Positions 15,901 through 23,441 of a DNA stretch of 23,717 nucleotides are shown in pieces. A program made the translations under genes and the position numbers. Below the pieces are notes generated by a model. That model was not told where the DNA came from, did not search any database, and worked only from the letters and a program-made list of their open reading frames with translations. This stretch comes from Methanobacteriota archaeon (GTDB taxonomy: Archaea > Thermoplasmatota > Poseidoniia > Poseidoniales > Poseidoniaceae). How positions within the stretch are numbered: position 1 is the stretch's first letter; every line of letters begins with the position of its first letter. The DNA is taken from the NCBI GenBank assembly GCA_002727515.1, contig PBXF01000015.1:44189-67905 (forward strand), written 5' to 3'.

Positions 15901-17704
15901 ATTCTCCTGCAGGTGGCGGAGGTTCATTCGACTCTAGTTTTCTTCTTCCCCATAACCTAGCTAAAAGGCGGAAATGTTGAGGATTAGTATCTTGATATTC
16001 ATCTATGATAAAGGCTCTAAATTGCCTTCTTAAATTCCGAAGCAATTCTATTCTTCTCATCAGGTCTGTGTGTACTTCTTCATTTCCTTCACTTGCTGTA
16101 ATCGCTCTACTTAGGTGGTCATCTTTCCACGGCTGGTTACCCATTGAGTCCAAGGCATCTCTAACATTTGGAGGATACCATTTCCTACATACGGAAGGGC
16201 ATCTTGTAAGGAGAAGGTCTTCTGCTAACCTGTGCATATCATCGTGGTCTCTTACTCCCTCAATCGCTTTTAATTTAGTTAGAATCTCTCTTATCCCTTT
16301 GTGAACAACAAATAAATCACTTATGATTTGCAATTCAAGTTGTGTTGATAGTCTTAATTCCTTTGCTGGAGGTATTTGCGGAAGTGGTAAATCCAGTCGA
16401 GGAGGATGCGCAAGTTGGCCAGGAACTTCCACAGGCGTATTGATTACAGGGTTGAATAAAAATGAGGCATTGCCTAGATTCCTCAGTAAAAAGGCCTCAT
16501 TGGTAGCCATAATTTCCCTAATCTCATCTGATACTGTCTTAACGTTTGTAAGAATAAGTGTCTGAACATCTTTGGCTAATTCACAATCCCTATTAGACAA
16601 GATTCCAGATGGCCAACCCTTACTCTTTGGAGGTCTGTGGTGATGAAGTGGTTTACAATTCATCTTTTTCAAGTTAGATTCTGCAATTATTGAATGGGAA
16701 ACTAGCCATATCCATTGCAATTTTTCGATTTGGCTATCGCAAGAAATCGTACAAAGATATTGAATGTAACGAAATCTTGTCATACCGACGGGTTCATCCG
16801 CACCCAAAATGAACCCTGCGCTACCATCTAACCAGTGGTTACACCACTGAGTTATTAGTGGCCTAAATTCATCGTACCAATCATCAATAAAATCGCTTAC
16901 AGGATCTATGAATAGTGACTCGAAATCTTCAACATTAAGTTCTGTAACATTTTCAATATTCAATTTACGTGAAGCTTCTTCGACGAATAATGACTTCTTT
17001 AGCATCCCTCTTACTACGGTTGCTGACGAATTTTGTCCTCCGAGAAGGACTGAAAGACGATTTCTTGATTCAAGGAAACCTTCGATATTTCCGGTTAGTC
17101 CTAGTTCTACTCCATCGGTGCTACTCTGTAATCTCCAAGCGGCTCTTATTGCCTCTTCTCTCAATATTATTGAAGAATCTTCATCTATCTGTTCTGTTGC
17201 TGGATCTTCTGAAACTAAACCAATCCATGGAGTAACAATCGAGGATAAGAATGAGTCGATAGTTGAAATTGGAGCATCATCAAGAAGCGATAACAGCATC
17301 GCAACATCACCTTGATTTCTCAATCTTGTATCGTGAACCCCTATTTCATCTTCCTTGGATGGTTTTTGTGCTCTCAATTTTGTTATCTCTTTTCTAATTC
17401 TGGCTTTTAATTCAGAAGCCGCTTTACGAGTAAATGTGATTGCAACCGTTTCAGTAGGAAGCAATCCCGGCCATTCCTCTAACGACGTTCGTTCCCTTGC
17501 TGGGCATCTTATTGCCCCTTGGCCTTGAAGTGGAATTCTTGGTGCAGGTGGTAGTAAAATTGTAGACCTCTGTTGTCTTGATAATAGATGTTGAATGTAC
17601 CTACTAGCCATAACGGTCGTCTTACCTGTACCCGCTCCTGCATCAATGGCGATATGGCGGTCAACATCCAAACCAAGAGATTGTGAACGGTTGAAATCTA
17701 CCAT
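12881..17704 (-). CDS. addA: AddA/RecB-like UvrD-family helicase-nuclease
   Basis: The product has 1607 residues from the ATG at 17704. SF1A helicase motifs are all present: Walker A DAGAGTGKT (21-29), Ia AITFTRKAASELK (88-100), II DEYQDT (568-573), III GDMKQSIYRFR (610-620), IV NYRTSP (719-724), V TIHSSKGLES (1035-1044) and VI QFYVSLTRAKKRL (1111-1123). The C-terminus is a PD-(D/E)XK nuclease: His1306, GRID with Asp1437, DSK with Asp1455 and Lys1457, and QLALY (1502-1506). Cys1266 with Cys1584, Cys1587 and Cys1597 forms a likely Fe-S cluster signature. The partner gene ends in TGATG, sharing one base with this start, and GAGGTGAT precedes it. Such enzymes unwind and resect double-strand ends for recombination. 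It is longer than typical bacterial AddA, with extra sequence between motifs I and Ia and between III and IV. Confidence 0.88.
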   Translation of the reverse strand: MVDFNRSQSLGLDVDRHIAIDAGAGTGKTTVMASRYIQHLLSRQQRSTILLPPAPRIPLQGQGAIRCPARERTSLEEWPGLLPTETVAITFTRKAASELKARIRKEITKLRAQKPSKEDEIGVHDTRLRNQGDVAMLLSLLDDAPISTIDSFLSSIVTPWIGLVSEDPATEQIDEDSSIILREEAIRAAWRLQSSTDGVELGLTGNIEGFLESRNRLSVLLGGQNSSATVVRGMLKKSLFVEEASRKLNIENVTELNVEDFESLFIDPVSDFIDDWYDEFRPLITQWCNHWLDGSAGFILGADEPVGMTRFRYIQYLCTISCDSQIEKLQWIWLVSHSIIAESNLKKMNCKPLHHHRPPKSKGWPSGILSNRDCELAKDVQTLILTNVKTVSDEIREIMATNEAFLLRNLGNASFLFNPVINTPVEVPGQLAHPPRLDLPLPQIPPAKELRLSTQLELQIISDLFVVHKGIREILTKLKAIEGVRDHDDMHRLAEDLLLTRCPSVCRKWYPPNVRDALDSMGNQPWKDDHLSRAITASEGNEEVHTDLMRRIELLRNLRRQFRAFIIDEYQDTNPQHFRLLARLWGRRKLESNEPPPPAGEWDPTICIVGDMKQSIYRFRQAEVTVMRRAVGYIRQMNSEELLMENRLHHLLDKDSSRDPRPIPGKGGESSTFEVASKLASSDAKRPDRISFALDDFDKKLPQTSQDKRAEGHIEMSTNYRTSPKLLHAMNDIFQDTFDSRHHTLPGPWHAESQNLLAGRKGFDDGKLEWILPARTSELRLEMNPSVPKDPFVHEGSNDLELCADLLAKRLSSLLNKSKAQIYDSEAKSWIDVTEPESNLRPQDIMILVASRKRIPLLVQALENHGIPAMADKQGLLLNRPVIKPLMSLLQLLVNPNNRVAALGVARSVIFGLNDEEISKFIGNKDENQLDLLIENSPNEKVKSLFERIRYLQENGMLREAIDAAIDYSDLLYYFSKEGDRQDVENWVNLYDKLAKSSGNDSAITLNRLNGLVELGKDGPKSSSPSSSGAVEILTIHSSKGLESPVVVLYDLFSTGTRDSSFASSDNVLVTPDIIAGRIHPWRGDKKPDSGSWALASMFDNGQQLAERRRQFYVSLTRAKKRLIIAGGLPSSSITEKGAIQIERGEGRQTMGAMFLDGLAHSSIISGNEGCVWSDGGLDQTNKTLCINPGELYKNSYLRKESLSSISIFHQPQCFETSKPESVVEKWKNRFESLQSITVEPSKNKPIDTKFTLPLASHSLDSSWACRRRYWLNSISNWEAEQLEFVPSSEVKSEWPKATEFGSLFHRLLEIGLPNPGSDSKNLDRSWKIQQNDKLTDDKILDEVLDQSSILDSEMLQKTRERLAHLGKLTRDGILGIMTQGGKFDGFKVDGLRTELPFYISINKLPQGITRQIWTPTENVDASVIHSIETIFNGRIDLVLALTDENGEGWLQVVDSKTTGCLSSFNTEESDQGHDLQFVVDPLSPFAKTEAEKKILNKHRLQLALYSLALEESESKKSESSRRKILPPAIHVAASGRVVRMTEEEYKKSLNDLHELINWIGEVTAASENYTPPERLSEENIGTCRQCPYFSGSIKLCGPKGHPLGLS

Positions 17705-20700
17705 CAATTATCACCTCTTTTTGCACTTGGGCATGCATCAGATATTCCACAATATTTGCAAGTATCAGTAGAAGGCTCAGGATGGATATTACCAGCCTTT
17801 ACGCCGTCGATTACCCTTGTTGCAGTGGTAATTCTCTCTCTCATCCAAGCTCTAAAGGGATTGGAAGAAAATTCTGCATCTTCACCTGGTAAGCGATAGT
17901 GTCCATGTGTATAGTTAGTAATCGTCCCAATTTCTAATAACTCAGCATATTGCTGGAACTCTGGATCTAACTCTATCCTGTGAATTGTATTGTTTCCAAC
18001 TGTTGTTACACCTACTCCAATAACTCTGTCACCTGGGTTTGAAATCTCCCACGCTCTAGCATACAATGCTAATTGTAATTCTTGGAAAATGGCTTTCATG
18101 TGCCTCTTATGGTCATCGTTATCCTTGGAACCATCTACTGATTTAATATCCCTAATTACAACCAATCTTTTTGATTTTGGGGGTTTGTCTAGTTCAAAAT
18201 CTAGAGGTATTATTTCAGCAGCATCCTTGTCGACCAAATCATATGGAAGATTTACTTCGTCAACTCTGTCGATTCTACCATTGATAAGTACGTCCACATC
18301 AGATTCAGGAAGAGATACGTTGGCGAAATTTTTGCCCCCAACTGAAATTTCCCATTCGCAAGCTATTGGACTTGCACTTTGTAAGGCATAATCTGCGATA
18401 ATCATTCTACCCAATCTTCCTCCAATAGAAATTTGAGTTTCTCCTTCTATGTATTCATTCCAAGTTTTGGGGCTTACGCCAACTAAATCTCGGCAGCGAT
18501 GAGCGGCAATTCCATCTACTCTTTTCATCCAAGTTGCGATCTGTTTTACTGTTTCCAAACCGATTTCCCATGCATCATTAATTTCCTTTAATGATCCAAG
18601 ATGTAGTGGCACAGGATAAGTTGGAATTTTTTGCTCATCCAATCCATGACTTCTGAGAATTGATTCTTCGACTTGATGAACTATATCGCCTCTAGTTATT
18701 GCTGCTAAATCTTCTCGAAGTTTATCCTCCTTTGCAACGTATTTATGCCGCTCATACCATGCCTTTCTAGGGCAATCTAACCATGATTGTAGCCTTCCTT
18801 GAGACCATACTTTAGGTGGTTGAAGTTTTGATTTGCCTCTTCCCAAAATCGAATCTATTTCCATAAATTGTGTGGAAGGAGGAGATAGTGGTCTAGGGTC
18901 TATTGGGATTCCTTTGTGTTTTTCTCCTTGTAACCCGAGATGGGGCCATTCGGTTGCAATCCTTCCGTTGGGAAGAGAATATTTCGAGGGTAGTAATTTC
19001 AACCCAGAGGTTACAATCAGATTTGGCGCTTCTTTGAAGGGATGAACATCTCCTTCTTCTAATTCAGGAGAAAGGTTACGTCGGTCGATTTGATCTTCTA
19101 GAATTTCTTTTTCTGCAGAAAATAGCATACCGTTTATGTTCATCGGTTCTTGCTCTGGTTTCCTTTGTTCAATTATTGAAGTTCCAGATCTTTGGATTGA
19201 ATCCCTAGGTAAATTGCCACTTCTGTGTGTGATTACATTATTGTCGATTATTTCCATTGAATTGACTCTGAAAACAAGTCTTGTTTCATCATCAATAGTC
19301 TTCCATTCCCATGCTCTGTTAGGTGTTTCGGGGTGCCAATCATCAGCGTGTATAAACTCAGGTGGTTCATTTAACAAATCTAAATCACCAGTTTGAATTA
19401 GATTATTTACCCATTCATCTAAAGGTCCAGAGAACTCGATACCATCCTCAAGAGTAGCGTCAATCAATAACACATTTTTTGCACAGTTAAGAAAATGTTT
19501 GATTTGATGTCTTCCTTTTCTTAGCGGTTCATCAGGTCTATGTAATCCAAGGTTCATTCGAACATTTTCATCTAACCATGGTACTTGTGAATTTTTCATT
19601 GACCATTTGTTTGAATCTGCCCCGCATAGAATAATGGTATCAGGATTCAACCCATATGCTTGAGAGTAATCCATGATTGATATGTTGGAATCATTACCTC
19701 TTGGTGAAGAGATTTCTGTATTTTGAACGATGCTTTCAACGACTTCGATTATATCCGTGTTTGAAAATTCAAATCCTTCGAGAGATAATTTGGAAATAGT
19801 AGAATAAAATACCTGCAAGCCTTTGATTGAATTCTTTGAAATTGAGGTTCTTGCAGCCAATACATCCCAACTTATTTTTTCTGCTAGGGAGTTAAACCAG
19901 TCGATTACGTTTGTTGGGGGTGTCGGAAGAGGTAAATCTTCTTCGCTTGAGCAGCCTATATTGAATCTAGAATCCAATTTTTGATCATACGATGGAAGGA
20001 TGGGTTTCATCCAATTTGCAAAGGCTGCTAGCCACCATTGAGATTCTTCTAATTCTTGCATTCTTTTTGACTTATCAATGCCTGCTCTCGGAGAAGCAGA
20101 TGCCAGCGTTGACAACCACCGTGATAGTGTTCCTTTTCCCCCTAGCAGATGGAATCCTCTTGCCAATTCCATCATAACCTCTGGATGAAGTTTAGGCTTC
20201 CATTCCTCAGATTTTGGATGTAGTAAATCGGTAAATGAGAGGTCTATTGGAAGTTCAATTTGTTCTTGAATATCAACAAGTCTTGACAATGACCAAGCCT
20301 CTTCTCCGTTTGAAATCTTCATTAGTTCAAGTAATTGTGCTATACCTGGGATTTGGATTAATTTCTTACTCTGTGCACCTATCTTTATGCCATAATTGTG
20401 TAGATGAGGTTCTAGCTTGTCTGCTAATGCCTGGGGGTCGCCTGAAACAATGACCGTGTTCCCTGATAATTTTGGAATAATATTAGCGATGGACAAAACT
20501 TCATCCGATTCTCTTTCAATTGTAATTCGGTGGATTGAAGTCTTGTTTTCAACCCCAATTTCTGTTTTCCAATTTTCAACATCGGCAGATTTTACAATCT
20601 CGTGTTCTGGAATCCAATTCGGTAATTCTTCTGAGGAAGCAACTGAAGAGATATCATGTATAAATTCGCCGTGATATCCAAGTCGGTGTGAACCAGGATT

Positions 20701-21384
20701 TACTAATTGGTGAACACCTGTAAATCGTGAAATTAGATTTAGCAATTCGAGCCTTACTTCGCTAATTCCTGTTGGGTGATCTAGCATCACGATACCTTCA
20801 ATATCAGATATGCTAAATGGGGGCTCTTCTGCCATCGCTAATTTGTCTAAAACATCGCGTTCTACTCTAAGTGGATGTGTTGAATTGAAACTTTTTCCAA
20901 GATTGCGCAATACCTCATCGCAAACCTTAGCACCCGGGTCTTCTTGCCATTTCCACGGATTTTTCAAGGTAGATACTTCTCTGTAAAGTGATAACAGCCT
21001 CCTACTTTTTGACCTGCTCCATCTAGCCTTAGGATTGCTCATCAGGCTTGTAAGCTTGAAATCCTGATATGCTCTTTCCAATGCTTCATGAGTCCTTTCA
21101 AACAAAATACCATCATCATCCATCACAGACGGAAGTCTCAAATCTAAATGAAGGATTGAAACTAATCTTTTCAGAGTCAGATGTAAAGTAGTGTCAATTA
21201 AACCAAATCCGTCAGCTTTGTATAAAGCGTCTATAGTTGCTTTTCTGGAGGATTCTGAGGGATAAATTATCATCAATCTTTTCCCTGAGACAAGAGACTC
21301 AAACAACCATTCCGGCACAATCTTTCCAGACGGGGTCTCTTCCATCGTGACTCCTTGTGAAACAGATTCTGTATCAGACATCAT
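17704..21384 (-). CDS. addB: AddB/RecC-like helicase-fold nuclease subunit
   Basis: The product has 1226 residues and is the first gene of the pair. The C-terminus is an AddB-type nuclease: Cys871 in LDCPRKAWYERH, then GDIVHQVEE with His903, NGRIDRVD with Asp1039, VIRDIKS with Asp1079 and Lys1081, QLALY (1104-1108), and finally Cys1209, Cys1212 and Cys1218. The Cys...CX2CX5C layout is the Fe-S signature of AddB. The helicase part is degenerate. Where a P-loop is expected near the N-terminus there is only IIYPSESSRKAT (39-50) and no GxxGxGKT. A motif V-like stretch (568-590, SIMDYSQAYGLNPDTIILCG) and LGLHRPDEP (612-620) match the AddB/RecC fold. With AddA it would form an end-resecting helicase-nuclease, this subunit acting mainly as nuclease and scanning scaffold. 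Two ATGs lie in tandem at the start; the first is used here. Confidence 0.82.
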   Translation of the reverse strand: MMSDTESVSQGVTMEETPSGKIVPEWLFESLVSGKRLMIIYPSESSRKATIDALYKADGFGLIDTTLHLTLKRLVSILHLDLRLPSVMDDDGILFERTHEALERAYQDFKLTSLMSNPKARWSRSKSRRLLSLYREVSTLKNPWKWQEDPGAKVCDEVLRNLGKSFNSTHPLRVERDVLDKLAMAEEPPFSISDIEGIVMLDHPTGISEVRLELLNLISRFTGVHQLVNPGSHRLGYHGEFIHDISSVASSEELPNWIPEHEIVKSADVENWKTEIGVENKTSIHRITIERESDEVLSIANIIPKLSGNTVIVSGDPQALADKLEPHLHNYGIKIGAQSKKLIQIPGIAQLLELMKISNGEEAWSLSRLVDIQEQIELPIDLSFTDLLHPKSEEWKPKLHPEVMMELARGFHLLGGKGTLSRWLSTLASASPRAGIDKSKRMQELEESQWWLAAFANWMKPILPSYDQKLDSRFNIGCSSEEDLPLPTPPTNVIDWFNSLAEKISWDVLAARTSISKNSIKGLQVFYSTISKLSLEGFEFSNTDIIEVVESIVQNTEISSPRGNDSNISIMDYSQAYGLNPDTIILCGADSNKWSMKNSQVPWLDENVRMNLGLHRPDEPLRKGRHQIKHFLNCAKNVLLIDATLEDGIEFSGPLDEWVNNLIQTGDLDLLNEPPEFIHADDWHPETPNRAWEWKTIDDETRLVFRVNSMEIIDNNVITHRSGNLPRDSIQRSGTSIIEQRKPEQEPMNINGMLFSAEKEILEDQIDRRNLSPELEEGDVHPFKEAPNLIVTSGLKLLPSKYSLPNGRIATEWPHLGLQGEKHKGIPIDPRPLSPPSTQFMEIDSILGRGKSKLQPPKVWSQGRLQSWLDCPRKAWYERHKYVAKEDKLREDLAAITRGDIVHQVEESILRSHGLDEQKIPTYPVPLHLGSLKEINDAWEIGLETVKQIATWMKRVDGIAAHRCRDLVGVSPKTWNEYIEGETQISIGGRLGRMIIADYALQSASPIACEWEISVGGKNFANVSLPESDVDVLINGRIDRVDEVNLPYDLVDKDAAEIIPLDFELDKPPKSKRLVVIRDIKSVDGSKDNDDHKRHMKAIFQELQLALYARAWEISNPGDRVIGVGVTTVGNNTIHRIELDPEFQQYAELLEIGTITNYTHGHYRLPGEDAEFSSNPFRAWMRERITTATRVIDGVKAGNIHPEPSTDTCKYCGISDACPSAKRGDN
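17710..17717 (-). promoter_or_regulatory. Ribosome binding site GAGGTGAT of the addA-like gene
   Basis: GAGGTGAT lies inside the last codons of the upstream addB-like gene, five bases before the ATG at 17704. It favours that ATG over the in-frame TTG one codon earlier and indicates tight coupling of the two subunits. Confidence 0.65.
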
Positions 21385-21486
21385 TGCAATCCCCGCCTAA
21401 CGGTTTATCTTAGCGACAATGGTTCTTGAACCCATGCATTAAATTGTGTGATAACAGTTGAATGTAAGTATCTACTGGGTGGTTGT
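21385..21486. promoter_or_regulatory. Divergent promoter region between addB-like and thioredoxin-like genes
   Basis: These 102 bases separate two divergent genes. On the minus strand AGATAAACC (21402-21410) lies about 20-25 bases before the addB start and could be a TATA element for a nearly leaderless message. On the plus strand CATTAAATT (about 21437-21445) is a possible TATA element for the thioredoxin-like gene. Between them GGTTC-TT-GAACC (21421-21432) is a short perfect inverted repeat. GGGTGG precedes the ATG at 21487. The promoter calls rest on position and base composition only. Confidence 0.35.
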
Positions 21487-22404
21487 ATGCGGACTTCTGT
21501 GATCATTTTTTCAATGTTGTTGATATTATCTTCCATTCCTTCATCACAAGCAGGAAAAGCAACCTCTGTAGAAGGTCAGGGTGCGGTATTTGGAGGAGTC
21601 CATGTATTAGCAAATGATTCGTACAATTCATCAATGAGTTTCGAGCAAATGCCAGCGATTGTCGAGGATTATACAGCAACATGGTGCACAAACTGTGTGC
21701 AGGTCGAACATGCCCTAAATGATGTAGAAGAAAATGAAAGTATGCAACAATATCACTTTCACAGATACATAAATGAAAATGAAGACCCACTAGGTTCGCA
21801 AGAAGGAGACGATAGGTGGATTGCAAGATATGACGACCGATTGCCCCCAACGGTAATTTTCAACGGAACATTGATGCAAATCGGAAGCGTTCCAGATTCT
21901 GAAAGTCTACAGAATGACTTCACATCAAATCTCAGAAATCATCCTTTGAATCTAGGTGAAGGCACTTCTTCGCTTACTTACACTGCACCAACAGGTGAAT
22001 CTGGTGCAATTGTTACATGGAATCTTGTAGTTAACATGGAGAATTTCCCAGCAAACAGCACCATTAATTCCTCAATTTGGGTTGTAGAAGATGTTGCTTA
22101 CTTCCCAGACGGAAGCAATGGTGAAAATTACTATCATGAGAGTGTGAGGTCGATAATTGAATTAGGTTCAGAATTATCCGGAACTAAAGAAATCACATTA
22201 CCTCTGGCATATGATGGCGACGATTTGGAAATCCATTTGATTCATGAAGTAATTCTACCAGAACCAGAGGAGGAAGTTGAACCAAAAACACCTGTTGAAG
22301 GTGATGATGGAGATGATGAGTCCTCTTTACCAAGCATTAGCTTCGTCAGTGTAATTGCAATCAGCATGGTTGCTGCAATTACTGCTCAGCGAAAGCAGCA
22401 ATAA
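21487..22404 (+). CDS. Secreted thioredoxin-like protein with C-terminal membrane anchor
   Basis: The product has 305 residues from the ATG at 21487. An in-frame GTG at 21448 would place 13 residues before a clear signal peptide, so the ATG after GGGTGG is preferred. Residues 1-22 form the signal peptide (MRTS, hydrophobic core, SSQA). Residues about 50-135 look like a thioredoxin fold: WCTNC (66-70) gives the CxxC redox pair Cys67/Cys70, and LPPTVIFNG (119-127) carries the expected cis-proline. Residues 150-258 form a beta-rich domain. An acidic linker (258-280) and a hydrophobic tail SISFVSVIAISMVAAITA with QRKQQ at the end make a C-terminal anchor like those of archaeal surface proteins. 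An extracytoplasmic thiol-disulfide role is likely; the partner is unknown. The 3' end overlaps the threonine aldolase gene by 26 bases. Confidence 0.8.
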   Translation: MRTSVIIFSMLLILSSIPSSQAGKATSVEGQGAVFGGVHVLANDSYNSSMSFEQMPAIVEDYTATWCTNCVQVEHALNDVEENESMQQYHFHRYINENEDPLGSQEGDDRWIARYDDRLPPTVIFNGTLMQIGSVPDSESLQNDFTSNLRNHPLNLGEGTSSLTYTAPTGESGAIVTWNLVVNMENFPANSTINSSIWVVEDVAYFPDGSNGENYYHESVRSIIELGSELSGTKEITLPLAYDGDDLEIHLIHEVILPEPEEEVEPKTPVEGDDGDDESSLPSISFVSVIAISMVAAITAQRKQQ

Positions 22405-23419
22405 TTCGGTCTACGTCTTCATCTGTTATGTGAAGATGTATGGCAACTCTCACTCTGTTGTAAGGAAGATCAAACATATCAATTCCAAAATTAGCAAGGG
22501 ATTCAACTAATTGTTTTGCATCTCCTGAATAGTTGACATAAACTAAATTTGATTGAACTGCATCTAAATCGACACTAAATTTTTCCATTTTATTGATTTC
22601 TTCAGCAACACGTCGTGCTCGAATGTGATCTTCTGATAGTCGTTCCACATGATGGTCTAGTGAAAACAATGCTGCTGCTGCAAGAACGCCTGCTTGTCTC
22701 CAACCTCCTCCAAACATTTTTCTCCATCTGTGTGCTTTGTTAATGAATTCTTGAGAGCCTACGAGTACTGAACCTACTGGCGCTCCTAGTCCTTTGGAAA
22801 AACAAATTGAAACAGAATCATAATCTCTGCACATCCTTGCAACATCAACTCCTGTAGCGATTGATGCGTTGAATATTCTAGCGCCGTCGATATGAGTTGA
22901 GCACCCATTTTGTTTTGCTACGGCCGCAATTTCATCCAATGCCTCTTGAGTATAGCATGCACCGCCTCCAAGATTGGAGGTGTTCTCTACGCAAACCAAA
23001 GTACAGTCAGGGTAATGTGAGCCTGAACCCTCTGCTTTTCTTATTGCAGATTTGACTTGGTCAGCCGTCATTATTCCGCCCTCGCCTTCAACTAACGCAA
23101 TTGATGCACCGCAGAGTGCTGCATAACCTCCTCCCTCATATCTGTAAATATGCGCTGTTTTGTCGCATACAATTTCATCACCAGGAGAAGTGTGAGTTCT
23201 CAGAGCAATTGCATTCGCCATTGTTCCACTAGCAACGAATAATGCTGCCTCTTTTCCAAACATCTTTGCAACACGGTTTTGCAATTCTATTACAGTGGGG
23301 TCGTCACCTAATACGTCATCACCAACTATCGCTGATTCCATGACTGCACGCATCGCCGCAGTTGGTTGAGTTATGGTGTCGCTGCGGACATCGACTCGGC
23401 CGGAAGGGTGTTCGCGCAT
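22379..23419 (-). CDS. ltaE: Low-specificity L-threonine aldolase
   Basis: The product has 346 residues, the normal length. It is a fold-type I PLP enzyme of the threonine aldolase/beta-eliminating lyase family. It begins with VDVRSDTITQPT (9-20) and GDDVLGDDPT (33-42). Lys209 in CFSKGLGAPVGS should form the Schiff base, HIDGAR (176-181) supplies the Asp that contacts the PLP nitrogen, and TAHIYRYEGGG (88-98) contains the His that stacks on the cofactor. The enzyme cleaves L-threonine or allo-threonine to glycine and acetaldehyde. The ATG lies 22 bases after the stop of pth2 on the same strand, so the two may be cotranscribed; no clear ribosome binding site is seen. Its 3' end overlaps the convergent thioredoxin-like gene. 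Confidence 0.92.
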   Translation of the reverse strand: MREHPSGRVDVRSDTITQPTAAMRAVMESAIVGDDVLGDDPTVIELQNRVAKMFGKEAALFVASGTMANAIALRTHTSPGDEIVCDKTAHIYRYEGGGYAALCGASIALVEGEGGIMTADQVKSAIRKAEGSGSHYPDCTLVCVENTSNLGGGACYTQEALDEIAAVAKQNGCSTHIDGARIFNASIATGVDVARMCRDYDSVSICFSKGLGAPVGSVLVGSQEFINKAHRWRKMFGGGWRQAGVLAAAALFSLDHHVERLSEDHIRARRVAEEINKMEKFSVDLDAVQSNLVYVNYSGDAKQLVESLANFGIDMFDLPYNRVRVAIHLHITDEDVDRIIAAFAEQ

Positions 23420-23441
23420 ATACGTGCTAAGATGGATTGAT

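Noticed and set aside
21448..21486. GTG start 13 codons upstream of the thioredoxin-like protein
   Set aside because: It would place a polar extension with two Cys ahead of a normal signal peptide, and the ATG at 21487 has a GGGTGG site.
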